64,000 nt of DNA. Origin: Eretmocerus hayati (taxonomy: Eukaryota > Arthropoda > Insecta > Hymenoptera > Aphelinidae). The stretch's first letter is position 1. Every line of letters begins with the position of its first letter. The notes under the pieces were generated by a model. The model had not been told where the DNA came from. It searched no databases and saw only the letters and a program-made list of their open reading frames with translations. The stretch is taken from the NCBI GenBank assembly GCA_029851415.1, contig CM056743.1, positions 125,642,305 to 125,706,304 of the forward strand, read 5' to 3'. The translations under genes and the position numbers were made by a program. Of this stretch, positions 11,805-22,039 are shown in pieces.

Positions 11805-12345
11805 CGCAATTCGATGTGCGTAAAGTTTTTCCTTACGCTCCGAAAAAATGGTCTTTACGCACTAACTTAACGCACATGATTGCGAAAAAAACTATTTTGA
11901 GAATTTTCGCACCCTCTAGGAAGCTAGAAAAATCCCTAGATGTGCTAAAGTTTCCCAGTCAGAGTATTTCGTCTTGGTCGAAAATAGTGACTTAATGGGT
12001 CATAATCAAAGATGGGATCAAATTTATCATTGTATCATTTGAGAATTTTCAACAACGCTAGAAGCCCAGTATAAGAGACAGAGCAAAAATCACACAGCAT
12101 CAATGTACTGATACAGAGCCCGATATGTGCGATCCTCCGCTCACGTTGGCTTTCAGTCTCCGAGCATCGCTGAAAATTCTCATAAGATGCGTTCCCCACG
12201 TGCATTTGATGTTGATTCTGATCCCGCTCGGAGTTTTGACCTATCTATGTCCCCTTTTTCATCTAGGACAATAATATCGTGCCTGGGAAGTTTTAGCACG
12301 TCTACGGTTTTTTCTAGCTTCCCTGGGGGTCTAAGAATTCTGGAA
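11805..12345. other. SLO2 intron, further fragments of hairpin-type sequence
   Basis: At 11815-11905 there are more gtgcgtaaag / ctttacgcac segments resembling the adjacent hairpin, so this may be an older broken copy. From 11940 to 12340 nothing is recognised. Confidence 0.4.
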
Positions 12346-12481
12346 TAGTATATTATGATACAAGGGCGCAAGCGATGTTTTTCGCACTTCGAGTAACTTT
12401 TTTAGGCCCGAGCCGCAGGCAAGGGTTTAAATAGTCACGAGAAAGCGAAAACCGTTGCGCCCGAGTATATACTATGTTTTT
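12346..12481. repeat. hairpin MITE, shared-end family, copy 3
   Basis: Starts tagtatattatgatacaagg and ends cgcccgagtatatactatg. Inverted pairs include gggcgcaagcg against cgttgcgccc. It carries aggcccgagccgcaggcaag in the middle, matching copy 1. Confidence 0.75.
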
Positions 12482-12489
12482 TGATCTTC

Positions 12490-12593
12490 TGTGAGCAAAT
12501 GAAAAGCGGAAAACAGTGTACAAATAGGTCTTCTGTCCGAAGTTACAGCCTATGACATTAGCATTGCCCATATAGGCCCATGTTAAATTAAAA
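12490..12593. repeat. internal fragment of Harbinger-like MITE
   Basis: Segment gttacagcctatgacattag followed by cattgcccatataggccc and atgttaaa, which is also present in the MITE copies at 31705-32032 and 36931-38466. Hairpin copy 4 directly abuts its right side. Confidence 0.7.
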
Positions 12594-12844
12594 TAGTATA
12601 TTAAGCAACAAGGGTGCCAACAGATATTTGCGCACGAGTCACCGCAACGAGTGTGCAAATGGTTCATTTGCGCACGGCTTCATCGTTTGCGCCGTGTGCA
12701 AATGGCTTATTTGCGCACGCTAGTGCGCAAATAACCATTTGCGCATGGCGCAAACGATGAAACTGTGCGCAAATAAACCATTTGCACACGAGTGCGGGGA
12801 CGAGAGCGCAAATGTCGGCACCCGAGTTGCTTACGATATTTTTT
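12594..12844. repeat. hairpin MITE, shared-end family, copy 4 (TTTGCGCA-rich)
   Basis: Starts tagtatattaagcaacaagg and ends cacccgagttgcttacgatat. Between the ends the 8-mer TTTGCGCA, its reverse TGCGCAAA and near variants recur about a dozen times, so the strand can fold into several alternative stems. The largest pairs gcaaatggttcatttgcgca with its complement near 12760-12780. A similar body is found at 14193-14402. Confidence 0.85.
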
Positions 12845-13187
12845 GTTATTGCTGTGAGCAAAAATGTAACTCGCCAAAACCCTTCAAATAAGTAGCGGAG
12901 GTCGCGAAAGTTGTCCGTCAGCTAGAGAGTTGTTTGGTTTTCCTTTTGTTTTGGGGTGAACGGATCTCATGGATCTTTGATCAAATTGTGTATTTTGAAA
13001 AATCGATCTATAGATCTATCAAAGGGCTTACTCCATGTCTTTAATACCTTGAATTGGACCGAGATATTATCATTTCTATTTGAAATACACATATTTCGAA
13101 TATTCTCACAATGTCCAGTAAAATTCGGAGTGCGTTGTCTCATTCATGATCAATCGGGTAAATGACTCTTCTGATCAGAGATAGTGG

Positions 13188-13294
13188 TAGGGCGTGAGGA
13201 AGGGCGCAGGGCGGGGTCCAGGGGCGGCAGCCCCTGGTGGGGGTGCAGGGGGCGAAGCCCCCGCCGGGGGGTTCGGGGGGCGGAGCCCCCCGAC
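13188..13294. repeat. GC-rich triple-hairpin block
   Basis: About 100 bp of more than 80% G+C in a region of roughly 35-40% G+C. It holds three successive perfect or near-perfect palindromes: ccaggggcggcagcccctgg (13218-13237), gggggcgaagccccc (13248-13262) and ggggggcggagcccccc (13275-13291), separated by short G-rich spacers. Tiny cggc / cgaa / cgga loops cap the G/C stems. Such modules are known from some algal organelle and bacterial intergenic DNA; their presence in an insect intron is unexplained. No coding function. Confidence 0.85.
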
Positions 13295-14192
13295 TGAAAA
13301 AAAATTCTGAAAAATGTATCAGAAAAAAGACTTTTGCCCATATAGTATGTTTCCGCATAGCTTGAAATGTCTTCAATTATCTAATGTTTACTATTTCTGA
13401 CGTTCGGTAAGTGCACCTCTAGATGATCAATTTCGAATTTTATAGTCCGTAAAACGATAATTTGGTTAAGTAAATACTATCTGAGAAGATGATTTCAGAA
13501 ATGTTGATGTGTTGGTGATCGAATGGTTCGCCTCAGATAGAACTGCAAGAAATGAAAAATTTCCGGGTAATAATAACCGTAATTTTGAGAATAAAAAAAC
13601 TGCACCAATGGATAAAAAGGGATGAGTGCATAAGAGAGACAATTTCTCTCGTAATTGATTTTGAACGTTTATCGTGTGTCATAGTATAATTCCAACGTTG
13701 TGGTCACTTTTCTCATTCGATCCTACTGCTTAAATTTTGAAGTTCATATTTTCAAATTCATTGTCCTAGAGTTTAGTTCGAAGATCGTAAAGGTCATTGA
13801 CAGTCCATTCTACGCAGGCAATATATTTATTCTTCGGTGAATAAATCACAGCCTCAGTTAACACGTTCGCTGCGGAGGCTGAAATAGGCGATCTTTCCCC
13901 AGGTGCGGCGGGGCCCACTCAATGTTATTTCCCATAAGACGAAATTCTCAGCAGTGGGGGAGAAACACTAACGTAACCATCTCGAGTAATATCTTAATTG
14001 ATCAGATGATTTTCAATACGGAGTTTTTTTGCTGAGAGTTAACAGAGCAATGATTGCAGTTTCGAATGCAGGAGGATCGTTTGAATTTTCAATATCCTAC
14101 CGTTACCGAACTTACCCTCCGTATATAGTTATGTGAGAGAATCGGGACGCGGCGCTTCTCGATCGTTCATTTTCATTTTTTAGTGAATATAG
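13295..14192. other. SLO2 intron, mostly featureless; possible piggyBac-like end
   Basis: At 13857-13875 the string gttaacacgttcgctgcgg resembles the TTAA-plus-terminal-repeat start of piggyBac-like elements; a similar string occurs at 26760. No matching right end was fixed. Confidence 0.35.
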
Positions 14193-14402
14193 GATGATCA
14201 AAAATCAACCCAAATTTGGTAAGCAAACTGTGCGTAAATGCCCCATTTGCACACTGTCTCATCGTTTACGCCGTGCGCAAATGGATATTTGCGCACTACC
14301 GTGTGCAAATAAGTCATTTGCGCACGGTGCAAACGCGAATCCGTGCCCAAATGGGGCATTTGCACACGCACACTTGCGTCTAAATGGCCATTTTTGCGCA
14401 CA
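14193..14402. repeat. TTTGCGCA-rich hairpin body, second copy
   Basis: About 200 bp dominated by tttgcgcac / gtgcgcaaat strings and variants, for example ccccatttgcacac near the left paired with tgcccaaatggggcatttgc near the right. It is diverged from the element at 12594-12844 and lacks the clear tagtatatta start. It directly precedes the right half of a Harbinger-like MITE. Confidence 0.75.
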
Positions 14403-14409
14403 GAATAAC

Positions 14410-14571
14410 AAAAAGTGATATTATATAGATATACTGTCAATGCTAACATTTTTGCTTGTAGCTGTGAACAGGGAGCCCATTTGACAGAGTTGCTTTGGAT
14501 TCTCCATACTCTAGGTGGTACGAAACTGTGAAAAAAATTTGGTGAGATTTGGTGACCCGCACTTCGTGGGC
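14410..14571. repeat. right half of Harbinger-like MITE
   Basis: Runs from aaaaagtgatattatataga through gcccatttgacagagttgct and ctaggtggtacgaaactgtg to the terminal ccccccttgt. It matches the right arms of the copies at 31705-32032 and 36931-38466. The left arm is missing; its place is taken by the hairpin-rich segment. Confidence 0.75.
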
Positions 14572-15115
14572 CCCCCTTGTCAGAAAGGATTCGTGCTCAG
14601 CGGCTCAAAATCTGTCAGGAATGACTTCTACTTATCCCATGAGAGATTTTTTTGTGGGCCTGTGTTATTGATGATGAAACCATTTCCACCCAAGAATAAA
14701 CATATTCGAGTAGGCGAAGCAGACTTTGGATTTATAAATAAAATAAATCACATAAGAAAACCATCATAGATGAAGCTGACAATCTCTATTTGTTGAATTC
14801 AGATTAATCTTTGACGATGGTTCAAAGTATGTGAGCCTTGCAAAATATCTTGTAGCGCTATACTCGGAGATATACCTGAAGTGATTCGAAATGAATCACA
14901 GATGAAGTATTAGACAAATCAGAACTGTGAGAACCTACTTCAGCGCGTTCCTCAAATAACGCTTCAGGCTAGTCTGACCAATAATCGTTTTTTATGTGTC
15001 ACATTATACCTAACGCTACCGGCAGATAACTTAGAATCAGCCCCAAAAAATTGAGCCAATTCAATCCCAGTATTAGAGAGAGAAGATAAGAGTAACATGA
15101 AATCTAACTCAACAG
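14572..15115. other. SLO2 intron, nothing further recognised
   Basis: Last part of the intron between exons a and b. The acceptor region just before 15116 reads ctaactcaacag. Confidence 0.6.
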
Positions 15116-15227
15116 ATTCTTCCCGAGCATAAAGAGCATAACGGAACTGTCACAGTCGAGTAATATGCGATTTATGCAGTTTCGCGCTCATGACAAGTAT
15201 GCCCTACATCTCAGCAAAATGGAAAAG
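15116..15227 (+). CDS. SLO2/KCNT channel, exon b
   Basis: Begins with the last base of the split Lys codon and reads [20 protein letters not shown], then [17 protein letters not shown]. This directly continues the RCK2 block of exon a and is diagnostic of SLO2 channels. Acceptor ctcaacag, donor GTACTC, ends in phase 0. 112 bp. Confidence 0.95.
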
Positions 15228-16934
15228 GTACTCTTCAGAACTACTTCTGGTGACATCTATCCCGCTGAGCCTTCGCTGGGCTCCCCGGTAACAAGAAACT
15301 ATTCCCTCTGATTTTCAATTTTATAATTATTGATAAGATTGACTGGATCGATGGATCAAACAAACGATTGCAGATTGATTTATCGATTTATCACCTTTTG
15401 GATCGAGCTCATCTCCCATTTTCGCTACAGTACCATTTCATGACAAAATTCCTACAAGCATTCAGAATATCTGGCTCGGACGAAGGATGAAGATCTTACC
15501 TAAAGTGGTGTCATCAGGATCAAAATTATATACCATTTCAAATATTCGCAATTCAAGTTCACCTCAACATTTTCATCATACAACTGTCTAATTTGAAAGT
15601 AATTCATCATCAGATAGTTTATATTCATGATAACGCATGATATTTTGAGTTTTATACCATAATCATCATTTTGTGTCCAATACGATTGGCTTCCCTTGCG
15701 TACATAATACCAGCTATCATGTTTACGATTGGCAAGGGCAAATGCGAAGATGGGAATGGAGCATTTGTGATTGAAGAGCACCTTAGAATTCACGTATGAA
15801 GTGCTTGCCCAGTGACTTAGATTAGTACTATCTTCAATTTTGAGAAGCATGAAGCACACATTACTCAAAAAGTATGATTATCTAACTAACACGTTCCTAG
15901 ATCTTCTCTTCAATTCTTATTTTCATTCCAAAAATAATTCTAAAAAAAAATTCCACTCATCTCTCAGCAAATTTTATACCACGTTTACACAATTTGAACA
16001 CTTTATAGATGGTTGTGGAGAAACTAAGAACTCCAATTGTTTGCCAGATATACACAGATTTATTCTTCTTTGGTCGCTGTTCGGAAAAAATAATTCAGAT
16101 AAAAGTGATTACCTCACTTTCTTGTGCTCCACCAACGCTGAGATCATAACCATAATAGGCATTTCCCATGGCAAGATCCAAAATTTTTGATGAAAGTCAT
16201 TGATCACGGCAAACAGATGTATCGGGAGCAAAGCTCACTACAAACACAATTTATTAACACCATCACTCGCATTCGTGATATCGATACTACAAGATTGAGC
16301 AAGGTCTGATAAGAAATTTACAGAAACCGTCAATCAACAGCCAATCATAACTTTTGCATCCAATTATACATGACACTAATGATACATTTCTACACTCATG
16401 TCACATATTCCACAACATGTTTCATTTCTATGCTAGCTTTTTTCAGGATAATATCACCGCTTTTCTCCATATCGATCCATCGCTTTCACATGTATACAAT
16501 TGTAGAAACTTTTTTAACTCGAGCATGCAGAGTGTCATTTGTGTTAGGAGAAAACTTTTACGTAAAACAGATGCCTTGCGATATCAGATGTGGATCTTGA
16601 AACCGAAGCACTTGACACGCGAATCAATACGACATGCCTTTCTTATCCTGCTTTTACGAACAAAAAGTTCAGGTGAAAGGTTGACAAGATATCAGAACAA
16701 TTTTACGATTATAGATAAATTGTACCGGTGAGCCCATCGCATGTGCTTGATTGTTCTAGTTAGTAAGTCAAATCTAATACTATGGGTCACGTGATTCTTT
16801 AGAGTGACCAATTAGAATTCCGAATCGTTAGAATATTTAAGTGATCGGGTCGCTGTAGATTATTCGATATAGCAGTAGGTGATAGAATTAGAGAGAATTT
16901 ATATGAAGTTTTCATTTGAATTTGATATGCGTAG
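15228..16934. other. SLO2 intron
   Basis: 1.7-kb intron. Open frames on both strands (for example 15840-16190 and 16354-16731) are AT-rich and lack recognisable motifs or splice context. No repeats stand out. Confidence 0.6.
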
Positions 16935-17120
16935 AGGGAAAAGGAAAGAGGATCGCACATATCATACATGTTTCGACTGCCTTTCGCTGCTGGCAGCGTA
17001 TTCAGTGCATCAATGCTGGACACGTTGCTGTACCAAGCCTTCGTCAAAGATTATGTGATAACCTTCGTGCGCTTGCTTCTGGGTGTCGACCAAGCACCTG
17101 GCTCTGGATTCTTGACTTCG
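16935..17120 (+). CDS. SLO2/KCNT channel, exon c
   Basis: Acceptor gatatgcgtag, then [20 protein letters not shown], followed by the [20 protein letters not shown] segment and [20 protein letters not shown]. These belong to the RCK2 core near the Na+-sensing region and are close to invariant in SLO2. The donor is GTTAGT. 186 bp, phase 0 at both ends. Confidence 0.95.
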
Positions 17121-17639
17121 GTTAGTACGATACAACTATTCTGTGATATAATGAATGATTTCCCCTGAATCCTCACGAATTCACTGTATTCCACTTGCTG
17201 ACAAGACTCTTGCATCACACTCTTCATGTTTCCCAAGCTCAGCTATTTTAGGACATCTTGACTTTGTCGATACTGCTAGAGTCAACGATTTTTCGTTCTT
17301 GTAAACGATAGGGAAGCAACCAAGAAGAAATTCTTCAAGTTAGAACAAAATCGTACTGAATCGCAACGAAGTCCCTACCCTGGTAATATTAGATTTCAGA
17401 CGGACTGATCTGATTGTGATAGTTTCGTCCTACCTACAGTGAAAACCCACTCAAAAGTTATGGTTATAATTTCTAGGTTGAGGTTAGTTGAATGCAGTCA
17501 ATTTTTTCAATTTACCAAAATATACATTCAGGTACCAGATTTAAACGAAAAGGTTAGTGGCTCACGAGATGACAAGTATTCATTGCTTCAATAACTCCTA
17601 CAATACAAGAATATGTCTTTCTTTTTCTTTTTCAATGAC

Positions 17640-17806
17640 GCATTTTCAACCTCTTTTCGAGATTATTTTGCGGGACCTACAGTTCCGAACCACTGAAGCC
17701 ACCGAAAGGCACTTATGAAAATTCACATTGGTGCTGGACGAGATTCGAACCCTAGCCTCCTGCGTCGGAGGCAAGGACCTTATTCCCGAGGCCGCGGCAG
17801 CTTCAA
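17640..17806 (-). repeat. tRNA-derived SINE-like fragment
   Basis: On the minus strand a tRNA-like head occupies about 17802-17731. It has a GC-rich start (gctgccgcggcctcggg), an anticodon-arm-like gcctccgacgcaggaggc, and a B-box-like ggttcgaatctc. The body downstream contains ggtggcttcagtggttcgga. The A box is poor and the cloverleaf incomplete, so this is more likely an old SINE than a functional tRNA gene. Confidence 0.55.
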
Positions 17807-18189
17807 GAAAATGTCTTGATCCAAGATATTGATCAATACATTTTCCAGTAGATCCACGCTATGAGTTCGTATCCAACCTCAGATTGACCACTCCCCCCCC
17901 CCCTCCCAACACAAATTTCCAAGAAACCGAGCTATCGACAATAAATACTAGACGTAGGTAAGCTATGAAGCTCCTGGAGAATAACTGTTCAACTGTTGGA
18001 GTCCCAACTATCTCGAGGATAACGAAGAGTGAACCTAGGATGATCAGAACCTCTGAACATGCCCACGAAAAACAGTATCTCTAATCTATAGTTATTACCG
18101 AATCAGGGGTTAGAGTGACCAAATGAGTCGATTGCACAAGGATCGTGGTGGTTCTTCAGGAATGTGTGTTCAGGAAGCAGTGACTATAT
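17807..18189. other. SLO2 intron, nothing recognised
   Basis: Contains a C10 tract at about 17889-17899 and no coding or repeat structure that could be supported. Confidence 0.5.
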
Positions 18190-18686
18190 AAGTCATTGGA
18201 TCTATGAAGTTAGTTATAATGGAGGTAACATCCACTGAGGAGATCGTGGAAGCTTTAGTAACCGCGTGATCAAGAAACTCGTGGTAGTCAGTGAAGTAAT
18301 GATTGTAGTTGTTGGGGAGATACAAATGACTGAAAGAACCCTAAAAGTCAAGATCATGATTTTAGTGGAGGTGAGAGTGCCCGCAGTGTTCATAAAACCA
18401 ATGACCGCCATCGTGCTAGAGGCCAGGGCACCCGTGTAGTAGCACATTGGCAAAGACCGTATTCGTAGAGAGTTTTGGAATCAGCGATTTTCGTAACAGC
18501 AGAAGTCAAAGTACTCGTAGTAGTCCCATAAATACTAATCAAAGCCAAAATGAAGGTCAGAAAGCCCATAATTGTCTATTCCTATGACAACGACGCTCAA
18601 TATGGCTTCCAATGAAACCATTGAAATTATCTTTAGAATCTCTGCGTCCTCTGTAGATTCAACTCCTATCTACGGTCACTACTACT
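18190..18686. repeat. degenerate minisatellite-like tract, left part
   Basis: Loosely repeated units built on gtagt(g/c)a, ggtcat and acc(a/g)t words give a frame rich in Thr, Ile and Met on the minus strand. The units are too diverged to give one clear period. The tract resumes at 19629 after an inserted element. Confidence 0.5.
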
Positions 18687-19628
18687 GGTTCCCGGTCAAA
18701 AGTCCGAATCCATTTATCCGAATGGACTACACTCCGAAGACCATATCTCCGAAGCCGTTTTTCCGAAAACAAAAAGCCCGAATGGGCAAAACTCCGAATG
18801 GCCAAAAGTCCGAACTGCCAAAAGTCTGAATGATCAAAACTCCAAATGACAAAAAATCGAAATAATCTCAATTTGAATGATTATGTAAAGCGAAATTACG
18901 GAATATGATTCCACCCAACTCAAAATCGCTACAATGAGTCGTTTATTGTTTACTTCGTCGTGGCTTCGGTCGATCGACTGACTGCGATCAATACACGCAA
19001 TAGTACTCGCGAATCAGTTTCGCATCTGCTATGGAGCCGAAAATTGGGTCGAAGAAATTCTTAATGGGCGGATTCGTGTATTTTCGATCGGAAACAGTGC
19101 CGAGAAAAATCTCCTAAGATAAAATGGCTGGATCTGCAACGCCGTTCGCGAATCATTACGGGTGATTAGGATAAGTTATTATCAGGATAGGAGAGTTCTA
19201 GGCTTTTTGCGAGCTGTGCATCACAACATTACAATTACATCACATTGGGATTCTGTACATATTGGCTATTACTCCTTCGTTGACCTCCTACTTTCAGTAG
19301 AACATGGTGAATTTGATATGTGTACTACTTCAATACTTGATAATTACTGGTGCAATATTTTGAACGTATGTGTCATGCAAGTAGTTAGTGATCATGATGT
19401 GAAATGATAAAATATTTATGTAATTGATTCTTGACTGATTTTATCTATTTTATAGTAGATGTTGCTTCTCAATGCTAATACTGAGTCGTTTCATCCATTT
19501 ATGAGTAGTTGAAGTTGAATAATGATTAAAAAATTTTTAAATATTTTTCGAATTTTGTCCGTTCGGAGAAATGGTCTTCGGAGTTTTGTCCATTCGGAGA
19601 AATGGATTCGGACTTTTGACCGGGAACC
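18687..19628. mobile_element. 0.94-kb TIR element with repeated CCGAATGG phrase, CTACT duplication
   Basis: Left end ggttcccggtcaaaagtccg and right end cggacttttgaccgggaacc are perfect inverses, and the inverted similarity extends about 50 bp. Flanking CTACT at 18682-18686 and 19629-19633 is a plausible 5-bp target duplication, although the left one lies in an ACT repeat. Just inside the left end, variants of aaaa(g/c)tccgaatgg(c/a) recur about eight times. No transposase frame, so it is non-autonomous. The superfamily is unassigned. Confidence 0.85.
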
Positions 19629-20640
19629 CTACTATTTACTGAGAATACTCTGACCTTTTCTACGACTACGATTTTTGCTTTTATACGCTACACAGTGGAT
19701 AACATCTCCAGTACAACTACTTTCATAGAAGCCAAGACCGTCGTTGTAGTTGAATTCAGAGTCCCGTCAGAGTTGTTTGACGTAAAATTTTCATCAGTCT
19801 AGTTATGATCGTAATGGTCATAGCATTAGTGACCTTGATTGTATCGGAGGGCAGAGCACACGATGTAGGGGTCCTGAAAGCAATGACCTCGGTCGTCATA
19901 GAGATCATGGTGTCCGTGATGATCATAGGAGCACTGTCTCGATAATCACTACGGTCTCTCTGACTTTTATTAAGACAATTAGTCCTGTCCGCGTAGACCT
20001 TCTTGTTTGTCCGTCGCGTACAGCTGTATCTCAGAAAATACTGGGCCAAAAGTGCCCACATCAAATTGATTATGATCTAGAAGTAGAATAACGGAAATGA
20101 GGAAAAGGTGGGCATATTTTGACGATGATTTCTATAAGTAGGCTCAGTTTGGAGTTCTGTACGACGGACAAACAAAAAGGTTTGCGTGGACCAGATTACA
20201 CAATAATTACTAATATTCCAACCTCTGCAGCCACAGTCACTTCCATTATGACTGTGGTCAATGTTTCTATGGATAGCAGGACTCTTTGGCTTCCACTACT
20301 ACCACGATCGTAAAAGAAAAGTACTATCACTACGGCCCGCTGTTTTTTTGAATACTTGAGGCATTATGATATTTGTACCAACGGTCATAACGGACACTCT
20401 GACTTGTAGTACGACTGCTCTTTCTATCCGTTGCTGTGACTGTTCCGAGCACTCTGACCTTCATTGCGGTCACAGTAATAGTTCCCATAGCCTCGAAAAA
20501 GAATGTGGCTTCTAGTACAATCTCATTTGATGATTTGCCGACCTATCCGTTCCCTTTGTTTCCTCTACACTGACTGCGATCACTGAACTGGTGCAACTGA
20601 CCTACTTGGCCTCTCTAACTTCCAACTCCCTGCTTCTGTA
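19629..20640. repeat. degenerate minisatellite-like tract, right part, with palindromic centre
   Basis: The same style of diverged ACC/GTC-rich units as 18190-18686. A clear inverted pair lies at 19983-20026 (cgcgtagaccttcttgtttg ... cgtaca) and 20158-20197 (tgtacgacggacaaacaaaa ... gcgtgga), so the tract turns orientation near 20090. Confidence 0.6.
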
Positions 20641-21907
20641 GGCGCTCCAGCGAATTTGATCGTTTCTGGTCACCCTTCACCATCCTTGAAATAGTTGGAA
20701 ACCCAGAGCCTAACCGGTGATTTTTCTGAGGTTTTCCAGGTCTAAAACATTTCTTTTCCATTATCTACCTCTAACCTCAAAATGCCGCGTTTCAACTTCC
20801 AACGCAGTTTTTGGACTTTCGTCATGACAAAATACGGATGCACTTCGCTTGCAGGTCCGTTTCGGGTACTGGATGACTAGTCTGTACCAGTGCCCAAAGC
20901 GGACTCACGCAGTCATTTTACAGAGAATAAACTATTTTTTGACTCGCTTTTGGACGAAAAATTCTATGCTCGTCCGGAATTCAAGTCCGGGAATCCAAAA
21001 TACCCCGTTGGTTCACTTTTGACCTCGCTTCCCCGGGAACTCGAACTCGGAAGACTATTTTACCTAATATGAACTCATTATCTTGGAACAAGAGTTTCAT
21101 TCTAGATCTTGGACCTGTATAATTATTACTTAGCGAATGAAAGAGTTGATGAAATAATTCCAAGGCATTATTGGGAATGAGTGTCTGATATCAATAGAAA
21201 GTTAGATCCGACATCACTAGTTTTGTATCTTTGAGAATCGCTTCTACAATCTCTCCTTCTAGATGAAACTCTGACGCGTACAAGAGCCTAGAGTTTCAAG
21301 TATTGGAATCATATTTCATGCTTCTGGAACTCTGATTCTCAGAACTCTTGCATATGTAAGAATTCTGAGAATCGATGTCAGGCATGTGTCTGAGATGCAC
21401 AATACATACAAATCGATTTCTGAAAGGGGGTGATATAACATTCATTCTTTGAATCAGAGAGAGACAGGGGGGGGGAATGTATTGTACCTTGTTGGAGGAA
21501 GTTACGTAAATTATGGCTTTCATAAGAATCATCTATGTTTAATCTTCACAATGTGACGCAAGAGTTTATGAATTTCTCTCATGGTATTATGACCTAATTG
21601 GAATCTCACATTTCTTTCGTCAAACACAATCACAGAGAAATTTAGCCATTGTATGATATGAAGATCAATCATGGTTATGAAAATCCCTGGGACGCATTTT
21701 TATTCTTGTGAAAATTTTTGAACTTGAACCGTGTATTCTTTCGAGCCTAATGATCATGGATCAAGATGAAAAAACAAATGGAATATTGAAAGTTTGACAC
21801 AAAATTTTCGATGCATTACAACAGTATCCCTGATCTCCTTCATAATCCTCACTACCCACAGTAATATCTTGAAATGAAAAATTCAAGACTGAATGAATAT
21901 CTTACAG
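20641..21907. other. SLO2 intron, nothing further recognised
   Basis: Non-coding by inspection; a G9 tract at about 21468-21476. It ends at the polypyrimidine-poor but usable acceptor gaatatcttacag before 21908. Confidence 0.5.
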
Positions 21908-22039
21908 ATGAAAATAACGAAAGACGATATGTGGATAAGAACGTATGGCCGATTGTATCAGAAACTTTGTTCGACGACGTGTGAGATACCGATTGGCATA
22001 TACCGCACCCAAGATACGTCACTGGTGGAGTCTGCACAC
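21908..22039 (+). CDS. SLO2/KCNT channel, exon d
   Basis: After acceptor atcttacag the frame reads [20 protein letters not shown], then [18 protein letters not shown] and a short variable tail to LVESAH. The [21 protein letters not shown] block follows exon c directly in SLO2 proteins. Donor GTGAGT. 132 bp, phase 0 at both ends. The exon is too short to have an obvious open frame by size and was found by its motif. Confidence 0.93.

Noticed and set aside
12594..12844. CRISPR-like array from regularly recurring 8-mers
   Set aside because: Repeats are short, palindromic and irregularly spaced, and the DNA is eukaryotic; a hairpin MITE explains it.
13140..13376. Pro/Gly-rich minus-strand frame
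   Set aside because: Created by the GC-rich palindromic block, not by coding selection.
17731..17802. Functional tRNA gene
   Set aside because: A good B box, but a poor A box and an incomplete cloverleaf; the SINE-like body beside it fits better.
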